A stretch of DNA of 64,000 bases from JADJNY01 sp046349615 (GTDB lineage Bacteria; Planctomycetota; UBA1135; GCA-002686595), in the NCBI GenBank assembly GCA_046349615.1, contig JAXMBZ010000002.1:520996-584995 (forward strand). Direction: 5' to 3'. Made by a program: the position numbers and the translations under genes. The notes beneath the pieces were generated by a model. That model was not told the origin of the DNA, did not search any database, and worked only from the letters and a program-made list of their open reading frames with translations. Below, in pieces: positions 25,497 to 33,885 of this stretch. Each line of letters begins with the position of its first letter. The stretch's first letter is position 1.

Positions 25497-25673
25497 CGAC
25501 TTTTTGAAGACCACCGCGGCGAACTCGACTCCCCACCCTCCCGCGACGCCTCGCGGCCGCTCGGCCGCGCCCCGCGCCGTCGCGGTGGAACGCCGCCCTT
25601 CGATCGCTTCCGCGCCGCCGGGGACCTCGGGCGACGCGAATCGCGCGCGCGACCCACGCCGCGCTCCCTCGTC

Positions 25674-27131
25674 ATGAGCACCCCCGCCTTCACCGAAGGT
25701 CTCACCTTCGACGACGTCCTGCTCGTCCCGCGTCCGTCCGACGTCATGCCGCGCGACGTCAAGCTCGCGACGCGCTTCTCGCGCAACGTCGCGCTCAACG
25801 TGCCGCTCTCGTCCGCCGCGATGGACACGGTCACCGAGGAGAAGCTCGCGGTGGCGCTCGCGCGCGAGGGCGGCCTCGGCGTGATCCACCGGAACCTCTC
25901 GATCGAGGCGCAGGTGCGCGAGGTCGACAAGGTGAAGCGCTCGGCGAACGGCGTGATCCTCGATCCCGTGACGCTCGAGCCGAAGGCGACGATCCGCGAG
26001 GCGCGCGAGATCATGGCGCGCTTCAACATCTCGGGCCTCCCGATCGTCGACGGGAAGAAGGTCGTGGGCATCCTCACGCGCCGCGACTGCCGCTTCCAGA
26101 CGAGCGACGACACGCCGGTCGGGCAGATCATGACGAAGGAGAACCTCGTCACCGCGCCGCCGGGCACGTCGCTCGACCAGGCGCGCAACCTGCTCTTCAA
26201 GCACAAGGTCGAGAAGCTCCTCATCGTCGACAAGGACATGCGCCTCGCGGGCCTGATCACGATGAAGGACGTGAACATGCTCGCGGCGTTCCCGAACTCC
26301 GCGACGGACGCGCGCGGACGGCTGCGCGTCGCGGCGGCGATCGGCGTCAACGACTACGAGCGCGCGGAGGGCCTCGTGAAGGCCGGCGTCGACGTGCTCG
26401 TCGTCGACACGGCGCACGGGCACTCGAGCAACGTGATGAGCACCGTGAAGGAGCTCAAGAAGCGCTTCCAAGTCGACGTCGTCGCCGGCAACGTCGCGAC
26501 GGCCGAGGGCGCGAAGGCGCTCGCCGACGCGGGCGCGGACGGCGTCAAGGTCGGCATCGGGCCGGGCTCGATCTGCACGACGCGCATCGTCGCGGGGATC
26601 GGCGTGCCGCAGCTCACCGCGGTGATGGACTGCGCGCGCGCGCTCCAGGGCACGGACGTGCCCGTGATCGCCGACGGCGGCATTCGCTTCTCGGGCGACA
26701 TCGTCAAGGCGCTCGCCGCGGGGGCCTCGTGCGTCATGCTCGGCAGCCTCTTCGCCGGCCTCGAGGAGAGCCCGGGCGAGGTGATCCTCTACAAGGGCCG
26801 CTCGTTCAAGTCGGTGCGCGGCATGGGCTCGATCGGCGCGATGATGCAGGGCTCGAAGGAGCGCTACCGCCAGGGCGAGGTCGCGACGGCGGACAAGCTC
26901 GTGCCCGAGGGCATCGAGGGCATGGTGCCGTACAAGGGGAAGCTCTCCGACTACGCGTACCAGCTCGTCGGCGGCGTGCGCGCGGGGCTCGGCTACTGCG
27001 GCGCGCGGACTGTGACGGAGCTCTGGGAGAAGCGCCAGTTCATCCGCATCACGGCGGCGGGCGTGAAGGAGTCGCACCCGCACGACGTGACGATCACGAA
27101 GGAATCGCCGAACTACTACCACGCGGAGTGA
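25674..27131 (+). CDS. guaB: Inosine-5'-monophosphate dehydrogenase
   Basis: A 485-residue enzyme oxidising IMP to XMP with NAD, the first committed step to GMP. ATG 25674 starts MSTPAFTEGLTFDDVLLVP, the family's conserved opening. The TIM barrel is interrupted by two CBS domains (about 95-205; ISGLPIVDGKKVVGILTRRD and KLLIVDKDMRLAGLITMKD). Catalytic Cys301 lies in GPGSICTTRIV, and the flap follows in RGMGSIGAMMQGSKERY. Length matches the bacterial enzyme (about 488). guaA starts 18 bases downstream, so this is a guaBA operon. The unusual leader upstream is described separately. Confidence 0.98.
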   Translation: MSTPAFTEGLTFDDVLLVPRPSDVMPRDVKLATRFSRNVALNVPLSSAAMDTVTEEKLAVALAREGGLGVIHRNLSIEAQVREVDKVKRSANGVILDPVTLEPKATIREAREIMARFNISGLPIVDGKKVVGILTRRDCRFQTSDDTPVGQIMTKENLVTAPPGTSLDQARNLLFKHKVEKLLIVDKDMRLAGLITMKDVNMLAAFPNSATDARGRLRVAAAIGVNDYERAEGLVKAGVDVLVVDTAHGHSSNVMSTVKELKKRFQVDVVAGNVATAEGAKALADAGADGVKVGIGPGSICTTRIVAGIGVPQLTAVMDCARALQGTDVPVIADGGIRFSGDIVKALAAGASCVMLGSLFAGLEESPGEVILYKGRSFKSVRGMGSIGAMMQGSKERYRQGEVATADKLVPEGIEGMVPYKGKLSDYAYQLVGGVRAGLGYCGARTVTELWEKRQFIRITAAGVKESHPHDVTITKESPNYYHAE

Positions 27132-27149
27132 GGCGGACCGAGGACCACC

Positions 27150-28700
27150 GTGAGCACCGAACCGAAAGCCATCCTGATCGTCGACCTCGGCACGCAGTAC
27201 GCGCAGCTGATCGCGCGCCGCGTGCGCGAAGCGGCCGTCTACTGCGAGATCGCGCCGCCGTCGCGGGCTCTAGAGGTCGCCGCGCGCCTGAACCTCGCCG
27301 GCGTGATCCTCTCCGGCGGGCCCGCGTCCGTGTACGCGCCCGACGCGCCGAACGTGCCGAAGGAACTGCTCGCCCTCGGCGTCCCCGTCCTCGGCATCTG
27401 CTACGGCATGCAGTGGATGTGCCAGACGCTCGGCGGCCACGTGCAGGCGGCGGACAAGCGCGAGTTCGGGCGCACCTCGCTCCTCGTCACGCGCTCCTCC
27501 GCGCTCTTCGACGGCATCGAAGGCCGCACCGTCGTGTGGATGAGCCACGGCGACCAGGTCGAGCGCCTGCCCGCGGGCTTCGAGGTCTACGCGAGCTCCG
27601 ACACGTGCCCGTTCGCCGCCGCGGGCGACGCCGCGCGCGGATTCTTCGGCGTGCAGTTCCACCCCGAGGTCACGCACACGCTGCGCGGCTTCGAAGTGCT
27701 CCAGAACTTCCTCACGGAAGTGTGCCGCCTCGCCGGCGACTGGAACCCCGAGTCGATCGTCGAGCGCGAGGTCGAGAAGATCCGCCGCATCGTCGGCAAG
27801 GACGGCGAGGTCGTGCTCGGCCTCTCGGGCGGCGTCGACAGCTCGGTCGCGGCGCTCCTGATCCACAAGGCGATCGGCCCGCGCCTGCACTCGATCTTCG
27901 TCGACAACGGACTGCTCCGGAAGAACGAGCGCGACGTCGTCGAGGCGACGTTCAAAGAGCACTACCACCTCGACCTGACGGTCGTCGACGCGACGGACCG
28001 GTTCCTCACGAGTCTCAAGGGCGTCACCGACCCCGAGCAGAAGCGCAAGCTGATCGGCCGCGACTTCGTCGACGTGTTCAAGAAGGAGGCGCTGCGCTTC
28101 CAGCGCGCGCACTTCCTCGGACAAGGCACGCTCTACCCCGACGTGATCGAGTCCGTCGCCGTGCACGGCGGCAACACGGCGGTGATCAAGAGCCACCACA
28201 ACGTCGGCGGCTTGCCGAAGGACCTGAACATGGGGCTCGTCGAGCCGCTGCGCGAGCTCTTCAAGGACGAGGTGCGCGCGATCGGGCGCTACCTCGGGCT
28301 CGACGAGCGCATCGTGAACCGCCAGCCGTTCCCGGGGCCCGGCCTCGCGGTGCGCATCCTGGGCGAGGTGACGGCGGAGCGCTGCCGGCTCCTGCGCGAA
28401 GCGGACCACATCGTGACGAGCGAGATCGAAGCCGCGGGGAAGCACACCGAGCTGTGGCAGTACTTCGCCGTGCTGCTGCCGGTGAAGTCGGTCGGCGTGA
28501 TGGGGGATGCGCGCACGTACGAGAGCTGCTGTGCCATCCGCGTCGTGTCGTCGACGGACGGGATGACGGCGGACTGGGCGCTGCTCGATCACGAGCTCTT
28601 GTCGCGCATCTCGAACCGCATCATCAACGAGGTGCGCGGCTTCAACCGCGTCGTGCTCGACATCTCGAGCAAGCCGCCGGCGACGATCGAGTGGGAGTGA
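27150..28700 (+). CDS. guaA: GMP synthase (glutamine-hydrolysing)
   Basis: A 516-residue bifunctional enzyme converting XMP to GMP with ATP and glutamine. It starts at GTG 27150, preceded by GAGG. The N-terminal class I glutamine amidotransferase has Cys84 in GICYGMQ and His171 in QFHPEV, with the Glu two residues on. The ATP pyrophosphatase domain has the P-loop LGLSGGVDSSVA (about 224-235). The dimerisation domain ends in SKPPATIEWE, the conserved GuaA C-terminus. It lies 18 bases after guaB, so expression is coupled. Confidence 0.98.
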   Translation: MSTEPKAILIVDLGTQYAQLIARRVREAAVYCEIAPPSRALEVAARLNLAGVILSGGPASVYAPDAPNVPKELLALGVPVLGICYGMQWMCQTLGGHVQAADKREFGRTSLLVTRSSALFDGIEGRTVVWMSHGDQVERLPAGFEVYASSDTCPFAAAGDAARGFFGVQFHPEVTHTLRGFEVLQNFLTEVCRLAGDWNPESIVEREVEKIRRIVGKDGEVVLGLSGGVDSSVAALLIHKAIGPRLHSIFVDNGLLRKNERDVVEATFKEHYHLDLTVVDATDRFLTSLKGVTDPEQKRKLIGRDFVDVFKKEALRFQRAHFLGQGTLYPDVIESVAVHGGNTAVIKSHHNVGGLPKDLNMGLVEPLRELFKDEVRAIGRYLGLDERIVNRQPFPGPGLAVRILGEVTAERCRLLREADHIVTSEIEAAGKHTELWQYFAVLLPVKSVGVMGDARTYESCCAIRVVSSTDGMTADWALLDHELLSRISNRIINEVRGFNRVVLDISSKPPATIEWE

Positions 28701-28755
28701 GCGTGCGGGTGCGGCGCTCTGCCGATGCGGCGCGTCGACGAGCGCTCGCCGAGGG

Positions 28756-30516
28756 TCACTCCACGATCTCGACCGCGAGCGCGACCGTCTCCGGGCCCGT
28801 GTCGGCGCCGTCGTAGAGCGCGAGGAACGCCTTCGCTTCCTCCGTCTTCGACGCGCGCAGCGCGTCGGCCCACGCGGGCGGGATCGGCTGGTAGTAGAGC
28901 CGCGCGATCACCGTGAGCTTGCCGCTCGCGTCCTTGGGCAGCGCGATCGACGCGTGCACGACGTCGCCGCCCGCCGCGAAGTCCGGGTCGCCGTCGACGC
29001 CGACGGGCCGCGTCTCGTCGGCGTGCGGGCCGTCCGCGCGCCAGCCGCGCGGCAGAAGCCGCGTGTCCTTCGCGAGCTTCGCCATCCGCGCGAGCGACGT
29101 CGTGCGCTTCCCGTCCGCGTCGTTCGCGAGCATCTCGTAGATCGGCACGTCGGTCGCGAGCGACACGCGGTCGACGTGGCGCGTGTCGAGCTCGTCCTCG
29201 AGCACCGGGATGCGGCCCTTCTCGTCCGGCGCGCCCGACGCGAAGACCGTCGTCGACCCGCTGCGCACCTCGAGCGCGAGCCACGCGCGACGCGACGGAT
29301 AGCCCGAGGGGAACTTGTGCCCCGTCAAGTTCTCGATCGCGACGTCGAACGCGAGGCGGCCGTCGGCGCGCTTCACGTCCTTCAGCTCGAGCTTCGCCGT
29401 CGCGTGCGCGAGCTGTGCGCGCGTCGCGGCCGCCATCCGCTCGAACGCGGCCTTCGCCACGTCCGCCCCGAGCGCCGCGCCGTGCTCCGCGAAGAGGTCG
29501 AGGAGCAGCGCGTTCCCGCCGACGAACGCGTGGCCGCGGACCGGCGCGCGCGTCGCGATGTTGAAGTCGCGCCCGCCCGGGTTGTGCGCGATCTTCATCG
29601 CGCCGAGGTCGGGCATGTGGCACTCCTGGCACGTGCGCGAACTCGCGGTGCGGCCCGCTTCGTCGCTGTAGACGCTGTTGCGCCACTCGAGGTAGGGCGC
29701 CTGCTCGAGGAACGCGTCCGCGTTCGGCGCGTGCGCGGTGTGCAGCGTGTGGCACGCGCCGCAGAGCGCGGAGCTCGACACGTGCGCGCCGTGGGTCGGC
29801 GTGTAGCCCGTGTGCATGCGCATCGGGCCCGTCGCCGGCGACGCGAACGGACCGAAGATGCGCTTCTCCGGCCGGATGTCGAGGTGACCGGCGAAGCTCG
29901 CGGGGGTCCCGAGGTTCTCAGGCTGCGCCTGGTGGCACACCGTGCACGTGACGCCGTCCGTCGCGAGCGGATCGTGCGCGAGGTCCGCGACGCTCGCGAG
30001 CGGCGCGTTCGCGAGGCGCGCGTCGTGGTGCGCGGCGGGCGCGTGGCAGCGCGTGCAGAGCTCCTCGATCGCGGCGCGCGCGGCGGGGGCAGCCTCGACT
30101 TCGCGCGCGACCTGCGCGCGCCAGTACGGATCGCGGAACGACTGCGCCATCGGCGTCGCCTTCCAGAGGCCGTGCGGCGACGCGTCGTCGCCGCTCGCGG
30201 TCGTCAGCGCGGTCGCGCGCGGACTGTGGTCGTGGCAGAGCGCGCAGCGAGCGGCCGGGAGGAACGCACTCGCGGACTTCGCGGGCTTCGCGGCGCTCGA
30301 GCTCGCGGACGCAACCTCCGCGGCCTGGGCCGCGGGCGCGTCCTTCGCCCCCTCGGCGTTCGCACTCGGTGCGGCGGCGGAGCTCGCGCTCGACGCGGCC
30401 GCGGTGTGCTCTGCGGGACGCGCGGCGTCGGCGTTCGACTCCGGCGTCGTGCACGCGAGCGAGGCGAGGAGGGCCAGTCCGGGGAGGAGTGTGGCGGTCG
30501 GGCGGGGAGCGTTCAT
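28756..30516 (-). CDS. Pentahaem cytochrome c-family lipoprotein
   Basis: A 586-residue exported protein with lipobox SLAC (Cys22) and a long Ala/Ser-rich linker to about residue 85. Five haem c-binding C-x2-C-H motifs start at residues 91, 154, 191, 252 and 296 (CALCH, CTRCH, CTVCH, CGACH, CQECH). After the haem domain comes TGHKFPSGYPSRRAW (about residue 398), a signature of multihaem proteins widespread in Planctomycetota and related groups, then a beta-rich tail. It probably moves electrons at the periplasm or outer membrane. No catalytic oxidoreductase partner or cytochrome maturation gene is in the window. ATG 30516 has a TACGCT box 6 bases upstream. Confidence 0.88.
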   Translation of the reverse strand: MNAPRPTATLLPGLALLASLACTTPESNADAARPAEHTAAASSASSAAAPSANAEGAKDAPAAQAAEVASASSSAAKPAKSASAFLPAARCALCHDHSPRATALTTASGDDASPHGLWKATPMAQSFRDPYWRAQVAREVEAAPAARAAIEELCTRCHAPAAHHDARLANAPLASVADLAHDPLATDGVTCTVCHQAQPENLGTPASFAGHLDIRPEKRIFGPFASPATGPMRMHTGYTPTHGAHVSSSALCGACHTLHTAHAPNADAFLEQAPYLEWRNSVYSDEAGRTASSRTCQECHMPDLGAMKIAHNPGGRDFNIATRAPVRGHAFVGGNALLLDLFAEHGAALGADVAKAAFERMAAATRAQLAHATAKLELKDVKRADGRLAFDVAIENLTGHKFPSGYPSRRAWLALEVRSGSTTVFASGAPDEKGRIPVLEDELDTRHVDRVSLATDVPIYEMLANDADGKRTTSLARMAKLAKDTRLLPRGWRADGPHADETRPVGVDGDPDFAAGGDVVHASIALPKDASGKLTVIARLYYQPIPPAWADALRASKTEEAKAFLALYDGADTGPETVALAVEIVE

Positions 30517-30522
30517 CCCGCG

Positions 30523-30528
30523 AGCGTA
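30523..30528 (-). promoter_or_regulatory. -10-like box TACGCT upstream of the pentahaem gene
   Basis: TACGCT on the minus strand, 6 bases before ATG 30516. This would leave almost no leader. Confidence 0.35.
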
Positions 30529-30667
30529 GCGCGCGGCCCCCGACGCGCACTACGCCCCTCGTCCGGCGCGACTACGCACCGCGCCCTCGGCGAACTTGAT
30601 CACGGCTTGACGTCGATGGAGTCGACTGGGGGCGCGTGGGACGGAGCGTTCCCGCGCCCACGAAACC

Positions 30668-32518
30668 ATGCCCCGCAGATTCACCCCCGAACGCGTCGAG
30701 GAGCTCATCGCGACGCTCGAGACCCTGCACGCCGAAGCGCTGCGCGAGGAGGCCGACTTCCTCCAGGAACTCGAACTCGTCGCCCGCGCGCATCGTCCCA
30801 GCGGCCGCAACCTCGTCCACTACCTCGCGCTGCGCAATCACGACGTGCGCGGGCTTCAGGCGGATCTCGCCCGGCTCGGCCTCTCGTCGCTCGGCCGCAG
30901 CGAGGCGCACGTGCTCGCCGCGCTCGAGGCCGTGCTCGCCGCCTTGTACCGCATCGCCGGTCGCGCTCCAGCTCCGCGTCCGCCGCTGGCGGTCGACTTC
31001 GAGAGCGGTCCCGCGCTGCTCGCGGGGCACGCGGCCGACTTGTTCGGTCCGCCGCGGGGCACGCGTGCGACGCGCCTGCTCGTCACGCTGCCGAGCGAAG
31101 CGGCGACGGACGCCTCCGTCACGCGCGAGCTGCTCGCCGCGGGCATGGACCTCGCGCGCATCAACGGCTCGCACGACGGTCCCGACGCGTGGTCCGCGAT
31201 GTTCGCGCACATCGCGGTCGCGCGCGCGGAACTCGGTCGGCCGTGTCGCGTCCTCTTCGACCTCGGCGGGCCGAAGCTCCGCACCGCGGGGCTCGAGCCC
31301 GGTCCGCGCGTCGTGCACGTCGCCCCCGAACACGACGCGCGCGGCGTCGTCGTGCGCCCCGCGCGGGTCCTCCTGTGGTCGGCCGACGCGGCTGCGCCGC
31401 CGGCGGGCGCGCACGACGTCGTGCTCCCGCTCGCGGGCGATTCGCTCGCGCGCCTCCGGCCCGGACAACGGATCACGTTCGTCGACACGCGCGGGAAGGA
31501 GCGCGAACTCGTGGTCGCCGGGCCCTACTTCGCGGGTTGGACGGCGGACGCGGCGCAGTCCGCGTGGCTCGAGGACGGAACGGAGCTCGCTTCGCGCGAC
31601 GGCGCGTTGCGCTTCCGCGTCGCGGGGCTCGCGCCCGTGGCGAGCGGCGTGCGGCTCGAGGTCGGCTCCCGCCTCGTGCTCGTGCCCGAGGGCGGTCCGC
31701 ACGAGCAAGGCGGGCTCCCGTGCGTCGGATGCACGCTGCCCGAAGCCCTCGCCGACGTGCGCGTCGGCGAACGCGTCTTCTTCGACGACGGCAAGCTCGG
31801 CGGCATCGTGCGCGCGGCGAACCCGGAGGCCGCGGAGATCGAGATCGTGCACGCGCGCCCCGGCGGCGCCGTGTTGCGCGCCGACAAGGGCATCAACCTC
31901 CCCGACACGAAGCTGCGCGTCGCGGGCCTGACCGAGAAGGACCGCGCGGACCTGGACGCGATCGCGACGCGCGCGGACATGATCGGGCTCTCGTTCGTGC
32001 GCAGCGCGGACGACGTGCTCGAGCTCGAGCGCGAGCTCGATCGGCGCGGCGCGTCCTCCGCCGGAATCGTCGTCAAGGTCGAGACGCGCCAGGCCTTCGA
32101 CTACCTGCCGAGCATCCTGCTGGCGGGGCTGCGCTCGCCGCCGTTCGGCGTCATGGTCGCCCGCGGCGACCTGGCGGTCGAGGTCGGCTTCGAGCGGCTC
32201 GCGGAGGTGCAGGAGGAGATCCTCTGGCTCTGCGAGGCGGCGCACGTGCCCGTCGTGTGGGCGACGCAGGTGCTCGACAGCCTGACGCGCAAAGGACAAC
32301 CGTCGCGCGCCGAGGTGACCGACGCGGCGATGGCGGGGCGCGCGGAGTGCGTCATGCTCAACAAGGGCCCGCACGCGGCGCTCGCGCTGCGCTTCCTCGA
32401 CGACGTGCTCGGGCGCATGCAGCAGCACCAGACGAAGAAGCGCGCGCTCCTGCGGCGGCTATCCGTCAGCGGCGTCGAGCGCATGCGCCACGCGGGCGCG
32501 CACCTGCAGCAGCCGTGA
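30668..32518 (+). CDS. Atypical pyruvate kinase (N-terminal extension, no C-terminal domain)
   Basis: A 616-residue protein. Residues 1-130 are a helical extension without known motifs. Pyruvate kinase blocks follow in order: RINGSHDG (about 161), LFDLGGPKLRTAGL, a beta-barrel insertion, ADKGINLPDTKL, GLSFVRSADDV, KVE (catalytic Lys/metal Glu) in VVKVETRQAF, VMVARGDLAVEV and ATQVLDSL. It ends soon after the barrel, lacking the usual C-terminal regulatory domain. The classical D-T-K-G-P motif is D-L-G-G-P here, so the potassium/phosphate-site lysine is absent. This resembles the second pyruvate-kinase-like family of some bacteria and plants, whose activity is less established. Phosphoenolpyruvate-to-pyruvate conversion is likely but unproven. 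Confidence 0.8.
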   Translation: MPRRFTPERVEELIATLETLHAEALREEADFLQELELVARAHRPSGRNLVHYLALRNHDVRGLQADLARLGLSSLGRSEAHVLAALEAVLAALYRIAGRAPAPRPPLAVDFESGPALLAGHAADLFGPPRGTRATRLLVTLPSEAATDASVTRELLAAGMDLARINGSHDGPDAWSAMFAHIAVARAELGRPCRVLFDLGGPKLRTAGLEPGPRVVHVAPEHDARGVVVRPARVLLWSADAAAPPAGAHDVVLPLAGDSLARLRPGQRITFVDTRGKERELVVAGPYFAGWTADAAQSAWLEDGTELASRDGALRFRVAGLAPVASGVRLEVGSRLVLVPEGGPHEQGGLPCVGCTLPEALADVRVGERVFFDDGKLGGIVRAANPEAAEIEIVHARPGGAVLRADKGINLPDTKLRVAGLTEKDRADLDAIATRADMIGLSFVRSADDVLELERELDRRGASSAGIVVKVETRQAFDYLPSILLAGLRSPPFGVMVARGDLAVEVGFERLAEVQEEILWLCEAAHVPVVWATQVLDSLTRKGQPSRAEVTDAAMAGRAECVMLNKGPHAALALRFLDDVLGRMQQHQTKKRALLRRLSVSGVERMRHAGAHLQQP

Positions 32519-32536
32519 GCTCGCGCCGCGCGATCC

Positions 32537-33751
32537 TCACTCGATCGCGAGCACGACCTCGAGCGTCGCGCCCTCGACGAGCTCGATCGCGCGCTCGACG
32601 GAGCGGCCGCTCGTCAGGCGCGCGACGAGCGTGAACGTCCCCGCGGGGAGGAGCTCGGAGACCTGCGTCGTCTCGACCGGGAGCGCGGACGCGAGGTGCG
32701 TGCCCGCTGCCGAGGTGCCCTCGAGTTCCCAGCGGAACTCCACCGGGAGCGGCGCACGATCCGCGCGGCGGAGTTCGAGCGTCGCGCGGTGCGAGAAGAC
32801 GTCGAGGTTCCACGCGCCTTGGTCGCCGGAGCGCGCGAGGAACGCGTCGCGCTCGCGCTCGCCGATCGAAGCGTGCACGGTGAGCTCGACGCGCGCACCG
32901 CCGGGCACGCGCGCTTCGACGCGCGTCTCCCGCGCGGGCTCGACGGTCACGAGCTCCTCGACGCGACCGGCGCCGCGCTCGCGCAGCAGCGTGCCGTGCC
33001 AGTCGTCGATGTCCGCCTCACCCTCGACGACGACGCGATATCGACCCGCGGGGAGCTCGAACGTCGCGGGCCAGGAAGCGCGCCACGCGAACCCAGCCTG
33101 CGCGAGCAGCTCGACGCCGGTCGACGCGTCCTCGACGCGCACCGCGAGCGCGTCCGAGCGCGCGCCGCTCGCGAGCGTCGCGTCGACGACGAGCGTCCCG
33201 CGCTCCGGCGGCGTCGTGCACGGGAGCTCGACCTCGGTCCATTCGTCCGCGCGCACGAGGACGACGCGCGGCTCCCACGCCGCGTCGCGCGCCTGGATCC
33301 CGACGACGTAGCGCCCGGGCTCGAGGTGCTCGAACGCGAACACGCACGGACGCTCCTGCGTCCCGACGATCGCGGTCGGCGCGTCGACGAAGCGCTCGCC
33401 GGGCGCGCGCTCGACGACGAGCCGCGCGCCGCTCGGCCAGGTCCGCCGCGGCTCGGACCAGGTGCTCTTCGCGAACTCGAGCCCGCCCGGCTCCGTCGCG
33501 CGGCCCCCGCCCGTCGCGCGCACGCGCAGGCTCCCGAAGCGCGGCACGGCGACGGGCGCGCTCGCCGTCGTGCTCGCCGTTCCGTCGCTCGAAATCGCTC
33601 GACCCGCCTCGCTCTCGCCGACACGCTCGCTCCGCCCCAGCGACACGAGAATCGGCGCGAAGTACGCCCCCGTGGCGGCCGCGAGGAACGCGAGGACGTA
33701 CGCGCCGGCGAGAGGGAGCGTGTTCGAGCTCGGTAGACGCCTGGGTTCCAT
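32537..33751 (-). CDS. Membrane-anchored beta-sandwich repeat protein, unknown function
   Basis: A 404-residue protein that I do not recognise by family. ATG 33751 was chosen because it begins MEPRRLPSSN followed by a membrane segment (about 13-32). The frame remains open upstream, but that part is Arg/Gly-rich. The exported part has at least three repeats of short strands ending in L-x-P/A-G-R/T-Y/F (LEPGRYVVGI, LPAGRYRVVV, LPAGTFTLVA), the signature of carboxypeptidase-regulatory-like or SpaA/CNA-B-type beta-sandwiches. It is comparable to 11460-12548. It is convergent with the pyruvate-kinase-like gene (18 bases between stops) and divergent from the acidic secreted protein. Confidence 0.65.
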   Translation of the reverse strand: MEPRRLPSSNTLPLAGAYVLAFLAAATGAYFAPILVSLGRSERVGESEAGRAISSDGTASTTASAPVAVPRFGSLRVRATGGGRATEPGGLEFAKSTWSEPRRTWPSGARLVVERAPGERFVDAPTAIVGTQERPCVFAFEHLEPGRYVVGIQARDAAWEPRVVLVRADEWTEVELPCTTPPERGTLVVDATLASGARSDALAVRVEDASTGVELLAQAGFAWRASWPATFELPAGRYRVVVEGEADIDDWHGTLLRERGAGRVEELVTVEPARETRVEARVPGGARVELTVHASIGERERDAFLARSGDQGAWNLDVFSHRATLELRRADRAPLPVEFRWELEGTSAAGTHLASALPVETTQVSELLPAGTFTLVARLTSGRSVERAIELVEGATLEVVLAIE

Positions 33752-33781
33752 GCGGGACGCTGAAACGAACGCGGCGGTCGG

Positions 33782-33787
33782 AGCATA
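33782..33787 (-). promoter_or_regulatory. -10-like box TATGCT upstream of the beta-sandwich protein
   Basis: TATGCT on the minus strand, 30 bases before ATG 33751. The same hexamer occurs in the guaB promoter candidate. Confidence 0.35.
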
Positions 33788-33845
33788 GCGCCCGTGCCGG
33801 AAAAACCGTCGCGCGGCCTCGTTCGCCCGCGCCGCGCCCACGCAC

Positions 33846-33851
33846 GCTATC
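33846..33851 (+). promoter_or_regulatory. -10-like box TATCCT upstream of the acidic secreted protein
   Basis: TATCCT lies 34 bases before ATG 33886. The hexamer also precedes nadD and ruvB. Confidence 0.4.
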
Positions 33852-33885
33852 CTTCCGGCCCCACTCCCATCCCAAGCCCCACACG

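Larger units (their letters stand above)
25185..25673 (+). other. Structured 489-base divergent intergenic region upstream of guaB
   Basis: No gene fits. The region holds several local inverted repeats: GGCGCC arms at 25206-25211 and 25217-25222, and CGGCGGAG at 25274-25281 pairing with CTCCGCCG at 25294-25301. A strong terminator-like hairpin lies at 25390-25433 and a promoter-like pair at 25469-25496. Together they suggest a short plus-strand RNA ending at 25433, followed by the guaB promoter and a leader of about 170 bases. I could not match it to a known RNA family by eye. Confidence 0.5.

Noticed and set aside
21619..25536. A 1305-residue minus-strand frame spanning the amidohydrolase and beyond
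   Set aside because: Only 21619-22869 encodes a recognisable protein with signal peptide; the upstream part is the shadow frame of the fused oxidoreductase gene.
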